Shown piece by piece: positions 13,045 to 15,557 of a stretch of DNA of 15,557 nt. The notes below the pieces were generated by a model that made no database searches, was not told where the DNA came from, and saw only the letters and a program-made list of their open reading frames with translations. Each line of letters starts with the position of its first letter. The first letter of the stretch is position 1. Where the stretch lies: NCBI GenBank assembly GCA_016931085.1, contig JAFGFO010000455.1:1-15557 (forward strand). Reading direction: 5' to 3'. A program made the translations under genes and the position numbers. This DNA is from Thermoflexales bacterium (lineage in GTDB: Bacteria > Chloroflexota > Anaerolineae > Fen-1058).

Positions 13045-14376
13045 ATGAGAAAAACGATGCGAAACTGGATTTCTCTGCTGTTGGCGATTATCATGCTGGC
13101 TTGTGCGCTGCCGTTACAGGCCGCCCCGGCCGGCCAAGACACTATGATCCACACCGTCGAGGAGGGCGACACAGCCTTTAGCATCGCCCGGCGTTACAAC
13201 GTGAGCGTCGAGGCGCTGTGCGCGGCCAATGGCATCACCGACCCCAGCCTTATCACGGTCGGGCAGCAACTGCTCATCCCTACATCCGGCGCGCCGGAGC
13301 CGGCTGTCACGCCGGCCACAGCGGAGGATCCCGCACCGCTCGCCGCGTATAGCACACTACACATCGTCCAGGCCGGCGAAAACCTGTATCGCCTGGCGCT
13401 GCGTTATGGCACGACGATCGAGGCCATCATGACGGCCAACGCGCTGGCCGACGAGCGCATGATCATCGTCGGGCAGGAGCTGGTCATACCCGGCGGCGCG
13501 GGGCGCTCGGCGCCAGTGGGGCAGCCGGCAAGCAGCGGCGGCGCCAACTTGGCAATCGTACAGTGGGACGATACGCTCCCTAGCATAGCGCTGCGCCACA
13601 ATGTCACCCTCTGGGCGCTGATGCAGGCTAATGGCCAAAGCTCCCACATCATCTATCCAGGCCAGCGGCTGACTATCCCAGGCAAAGAAGAAACATCCCC
13701 GCCACCAGAGGCGACACCCACACCTCCCCCTAGCCCCACGCCCCAGCTCACACCAGAGGCGACACCTACAGCCACGCCCACAGCCACGCCCCAGACCGTC
13801 GAGCCGGCCGAGCCGGGCGACACCTATACCGTGCGCCCTGGCGATACTTTGTTCCAGATCGCCCAACGCTTTGGTACGACCATCTCAACCCTGACCCGCC
13901 TGAACGAGCTGCCTGACCCGTCGGCCATCTACGCCGGGCAGATGCTGCGCCTGGCCGGCGCGGCCGCGCCGCCGCCGCCCTCGGCGGGCAACACCTGGGG
14001 CAAGCGCATCGTGGTGGATTTGTCAGAACAGCATCTCTACGCCTACGAAGGCAGCCGGCTGGTCTATTCCTTCGTGGCGTCCAGCGGGGCCGCCCCCACC
14101 TACACCCGGGCCGGCGAATTCAGCGTGCAGAGCAAGATCCCCAGCGCGTATGGCTCGACCTGGGACATCTGGATGCCCTCTTGGCTGGGCATCTACTGGG
14201 CCGGCTCGACCGAAAACGGCATTCACGCCCTCCCCATCCTGTCCAACGGCCAGACACTGTGGGCCGGCTACCTGGGGAGCCCCATCTCTTACGGCTGCGT
14301 GGTGCTGGGTACCTACGAGGCCAAGCTGCTGTACGACTGGGCCGAGATCGGCACACCGGTGGTGATACAGTATTAA
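13045..14376 (+). CDS. Secreted protein with four LysM domains and an L,D-transpeptidase (YkuD) domain
   Basis: 443 residues if begun at ATG 13045; ATG 13057 (MRNWIS) is the main alternative and fits the promoter better. Neither has a good RBS. A signal peptide (MRKTMRNW, then ISLLLAIIMLACALPL, likely cut after LQA) precedes LysM1 (36-79), LysM2 (105-149), LysM3 (170-213), a Pro/Thr/Glu linker (214-258), LysM4 (260-304) and a YkuD domain (321-443). LysM binds peptidoglycan or other GlcNAc polymers; YkuD domains form 3-3 cross-links or attach proteins. The YkuD motif is degenerate: the first His is kept (H394, NGIHALPI) and Cys is kept (C418), but canonical S-H-G-C-x-R reads S-Y-G-C-V-V (Y416, V420). 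A transpeptidase role is likely but not certain. Confidence 0.9.
   Translation: MRKTMRNWISLLLAIIMLACALPLQAAPAGQDTMIHTVEEGDTAFSIARRYNVSVEALCAANGITDPSLITVGQQLLIPTSGAPEPAVTPATAEDPAPLAAYSTLHIVQAGENLYRLALRYGTTIEAIMTANALADERMIIVGQELVIPGGAGRSAPVGQPASSGGANLAIVQWDDTLPSIALRHNVTLWALMQANGQSSHIIYPGQRLTIPGKEETSPPPEATPTPPPSPTPQLTPEATPTATPTATPQTVEPAEPGDTYTVRPGDTLFQIAQRFGTTISTLTRLNELPDPSAIYAGQMLRLAGAAAPPPPSAGNTWGKRIVVDLSEQHLYAYEGSRLVYSFVASSGAAPTYTRAGEFSVQSKIPSAYGSTWDIWMPSWLGIYWAGSTENGIHALPILSNGQTLWAGYLGSPISYGCVVLGTYEAKLLYDWAEIGTPVVIQY
13703..13796 (+). repeat. Short direct repeats coding the P/T/E linker
   Basis: A 16-base unit (CACCAGAGGCGACACC) occurs at 13703-13718 and 13751-13766. ACAGCCACGCCC then occurs twice in tandem near 13768-13791. 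They encode repeated PEATPT / TATPTATP. The linker probably grows and shrinks by slippage or recombination. Confidence 0.75.
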
Positions 14377-14554
14377 ATAGCAAATAACAAATCAGCAAAT
14401 GCCGACCTTCGGTCGGGGCAAATCAGCAGATGGAGCTTGGCTTTGTCGAAACGAATGCCGTGTACGATGCGGCTGGTGTGCGCATCAAGCACCTGCCGCG
14501 TTGTCCGAGCAGAGTGGCAGGCCATCCAGGCGCAAGCGCACACGAGTTGAAGGA
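14377..14554. other. Convergent intergenic spacer with a short hairpin
   Basis: Between the LysM gene stop and the kinase stop. It begins with an AT-rich run carrying several CAAAT words. A 14-base near-direct repeat (14388-14401 and 14419-14432, one mismatch) flanks the hairpin CCGACC-ttc-GGTCGG at 14402-14416. A T-run is lacking on both strands, so terminator function for either gene is possible but weakly supported. No gene is seen here. Confidence 0.4.
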
Positions 14555-15334
14555 TCAAGACATGGCTGTTCCGACCAACGGACGAGGAACGTTCACCCGG
14601 TCGGCGCCGCCACTGGTGCGGTGCGGCAGCGTAAACCAAAACACCGCCCCCCCCTCAGGCCTTGATTCGACGCCAATTTGCCCGCCGTGTGCTTCGACGA
14701 TTCGCCGGCTAATGGCCAATCCCAGGCCGGTGCTCCTCTCCCCAGCAGTAGGCCGCAGCGAGAGCCGCCCATAATCCTGGAACAGCCCTGCCTGTTCGTC
14801 GGGCGGGATGCCCGGCCCCTCGTCCTGCACGCTCACTTGCCAATTCATGGGCGTCCGCCAGGCGCTGACCCTGACCGTGCTGCCAGGCGGGGAATACTTG
14901 ACAGCGTTAGAAATCAGATTGTCCAACACCCGGCGCAGTCGCAACGAGTCGGCCCTGACTTCACCCGGCGGGATCGTTTCTAACACCACGTGCGTGCCCT
15001 TAGCGGCCGCCAGCATGGTCTGGCATTCGACGGTTTCTCTTAGGAAAGCACTCAAACTGATAATCTCGAGGTCAAGATCCATCCGGCCGGCCTCGAGCTG
15101 GCTCATGTCCAACAGATTATCGATCAGAGCCAGCATGTGATGGGTTTGGCGATTGATGCCTTCTATAACGGTTTTCCGTTCAGCTTCAGACAAGCCAGCA
15201 GAAGGGTCCAAGAGCACGGTCGTGGCGGTTTGAATGTATCCAACCGGGCTGCGCAAATCGTGGGCAGCCATCCCCACAAAAGAAGTGGCCGCAAAAGACG
15301 GAGGGCTGTTTCTAGTCACTGTTTCAACCAACAC
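14555..15334 (-). CDS. Sensorless cytoplasmic histidine kinase
   Basis: 259 residues from the GTG at 15334, chosen because GGGGGAGG lies 6 bases upstream. An in-frame GTG at 15352 would add six residues but overlaps that RBS. The transmitter is complete: H-box MAAHDLRSP with phospho-acceptor H25, dimerisation helix through NLLDMSQLEAGRM, N-box DNLISNAVKYSPPG (N143), G1 DEGPGIP (D171), F-box LFQDY, and G2 STGLGLAIS (G203, G205). The ATP-binding fold ends GGAVFWFTLP, followed by a 20-residue unstructured tail. No membrane segment, PAS, GAF or receiver domain precedes the H-box. An in-frame TGA upstream (near 15405) shows the N-terminus is complete, so the input must come from a partner protein. 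No response regulator is in the window. Convergent with the LysM gene. Confidence 0.9.
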   Translation of the reverse strand: MLVETVTRNSPPSFAATSFVGMAAHDLRSPVGYIQTATTVLLDPSAGLSEAERKTVIEGINRQTHHMLALIDNLLDMSQLEAGRMDLDLEIISLSAFLRETVECQTMLAAAKGTHVVLETIPPGEVRADSLRLRRVLDNLISNAVKYSPPGSTVRVSAWRTPMNWQVSVQDEGPGIPPDEQAGLFQDYGRLSLRPTAGERSTGLGLAISRRIVEAHGGQIGVESRPEGGAVFWFTLPHRTSGGADRVNVPRPLVGTAMS

Positions 15335-15340
15335 GAATAT

Positions 15341-15348
15341 CCTCCCCC
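15341..15348 (-). promoter_or_regulatory. RBS deciding the kinase start at 15334
   Basis: GGGGGAGG on the minus strand, with 6 bases (atattc) between its end and GTG 15334. Confidence 0.75.
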
Positions 15349-15392
15349 TCACACTAACTTGAGCAGCAACACTACGGCTGCCCAGTTTTCCT

Positions 15393-15420
15393 ATTGTACC
15401 AGTTAATCAGAATTTGTCCA
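15393..15420 (-). promoter_or_regulatory. Extended -10 promoter of the histidine kinase
   Basis: On the minus strand, TGGACA (15420-15415, five of six), a 16-base spacer ending in TGG, then TACAAT (15398-15393, five of six). Transcription would begin near 15386, leaving a leader of about 50 bases. Confidence 0.6.
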
Positions 15421-15424
15421 GTGC

Positions 15425-15444
15425 ACTAGTACTGGAGTACTAGT
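15425..15444. promoter_or_regulatory. 20-bp inverted repeat upstream of the kinase promoter, operator-like
   Basis: ACTAGTACT-GG-AGTACTAGT is a perfect 9-bp inverted repeat ending 4 bases upstream of the kinase -35 box. Its position suits an activator or regulator dimer. It also overlaps the next palindrome by five bases, so the two could form alternative stems. No regulator gene is visible. Confidence 0.4.
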
Positions 15445-15474
15445 AGGGGCGGGTTTGAAACCCGCCCCTACTAG
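15440..15474. repeat. 35-bp palindrome with GTAGGGGC arms
   Basis: A 17-bp perfect stem (15440-15456 with 15458-15474) around a single central base. The arms CTAGTAGGGGCGGGTTT carry the same GTAGGGGC core as the copies at 10935 and 12989. Confidence 0.9.
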
Positions 15475-15481
15475 GAGCTTG

Positions 15482-15557
15482 TCGGAGAGACGACATGTCG
15501 CGCTTACCTTCCCGAAAGCTCGGAGCTTTCGGGAAGGTGGACAATCGCTCTCTCCGA
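15482..15557. repeat. Nested inverted repeats at the right edge, MITE-like, cut by the window end
   Basis: The outer arms TCGGAGAGA (15482-15490) and TCTCTCCGA (15549-15557) are perfect complements and may continue beyond the window. Inside are a 10-bp palindrome CGACATGTCG (15491-15500) and a 15-bp-stem hairpin with a 3-base loop (15506-15520 with 15524-15538). There is no coding capacity. The terminal inverted repeats around a hairpin interior resemble a small non-autonomous element, but no target duplication can be checked. Confidence 0.55.

Noticed and set aside
13093..13113. Possible lipobox Cys in the LysM protein signal peptide (MLAC)
   Set aside because: The residue order before Cys does not fit the usual L-(A/S)-(G/A)-C, and a good signal peptidase I site (LQA-AP) follows.
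14430..14774. Plus-strand open frame of 114 codons in the convergent spacer and antisense to the kinase
   Set aside because: Most of it lies opposite the kinase 3' end, with no RBS and no domain.
9666..15474. Palindromes as a CRISPR array
   Set aside because: Copies are kilobases apart, centres differ, and there are no regular spacers or cas genes.
1..15557. tRNA, rRNA or riboswitch genes
   Set aside because: No cloverleaf, rRNA-like or recognised riboswitch sequence was seen by eye; a tRNAscan/Infernal run would be decisive.

Overview
The window looks like Chloroflexota (Anaerolineae- or Caldilineae-like) DNA. This rests on high GC, a very large secreted multi-domain surface protein ending in a Y-L-P-V-V-L-K C-terminus of the type I associate with exported proteins of that phylum, a LysM/L,D-transpeptidase with a P/T-rich linker, and PFK of the 'mixed-substrate' group. 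The assignment is from recall of family style, not from a search.

Layout: (1) Positions 3-9647, plus strand, hold one giant gene cut by the left edge of the window. Its frame is open to the first base, so its true start lies outside. The 3214 visible residues are a chain of five LamG (concanavalin-like) domains, many Ig-like modules, a CBM9/DOMON-like region, a CARDB-like module, a P-domain nested in an Ig-like module, an SbsA-type Ig module, a DUF11 module and a short C-terminal YLPVVLK tag. (2) 9648-9793 is a spacer with a 15-bp-stem hairpin and a promoter for (3) a vapBC-type toxin-antitoxin pair (9794-10374) whose PIN toxin is C-terminally truncated. (4) A compact minus-strand operon runs VOC/glyoxalase-like protein, then 6-phosphofructokinase, then YdjM/DUF457 membrane protein (12937 down to 10393). 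(5) Divergent from it is a four-LysM L,D-transpeptidase-like protein (13045-14376) behind a good sigma70-type promoter. (6) Convergent with that is a sensorless histidine kinase (14555-15334, minus) with its own promoter. (7) The right edge (15425-15557) is a nest of palindromes, the last cut by the window end.

The genes do not form one pathway. The giant protein and the LysM/YkuD protein act outside the cytoplasm (adhesion or carbohydrate binding; peptidoglycan binding and possible cross-linking). The VOC-PFK-YdjM operon is metabolic/membrane. The kinase has no response regulator in view. The most novel signals are a family of dispersed palindromes with GTAGGRGC / GCYCCTAC arms (four copies, one of them inside the YdjM coding region in frame), the unusual architecture of the giant protein, and the degenerate catalytic motif of the YkuD domain. 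I did not find a convincing new multi-gene defence or biosynthetic system.
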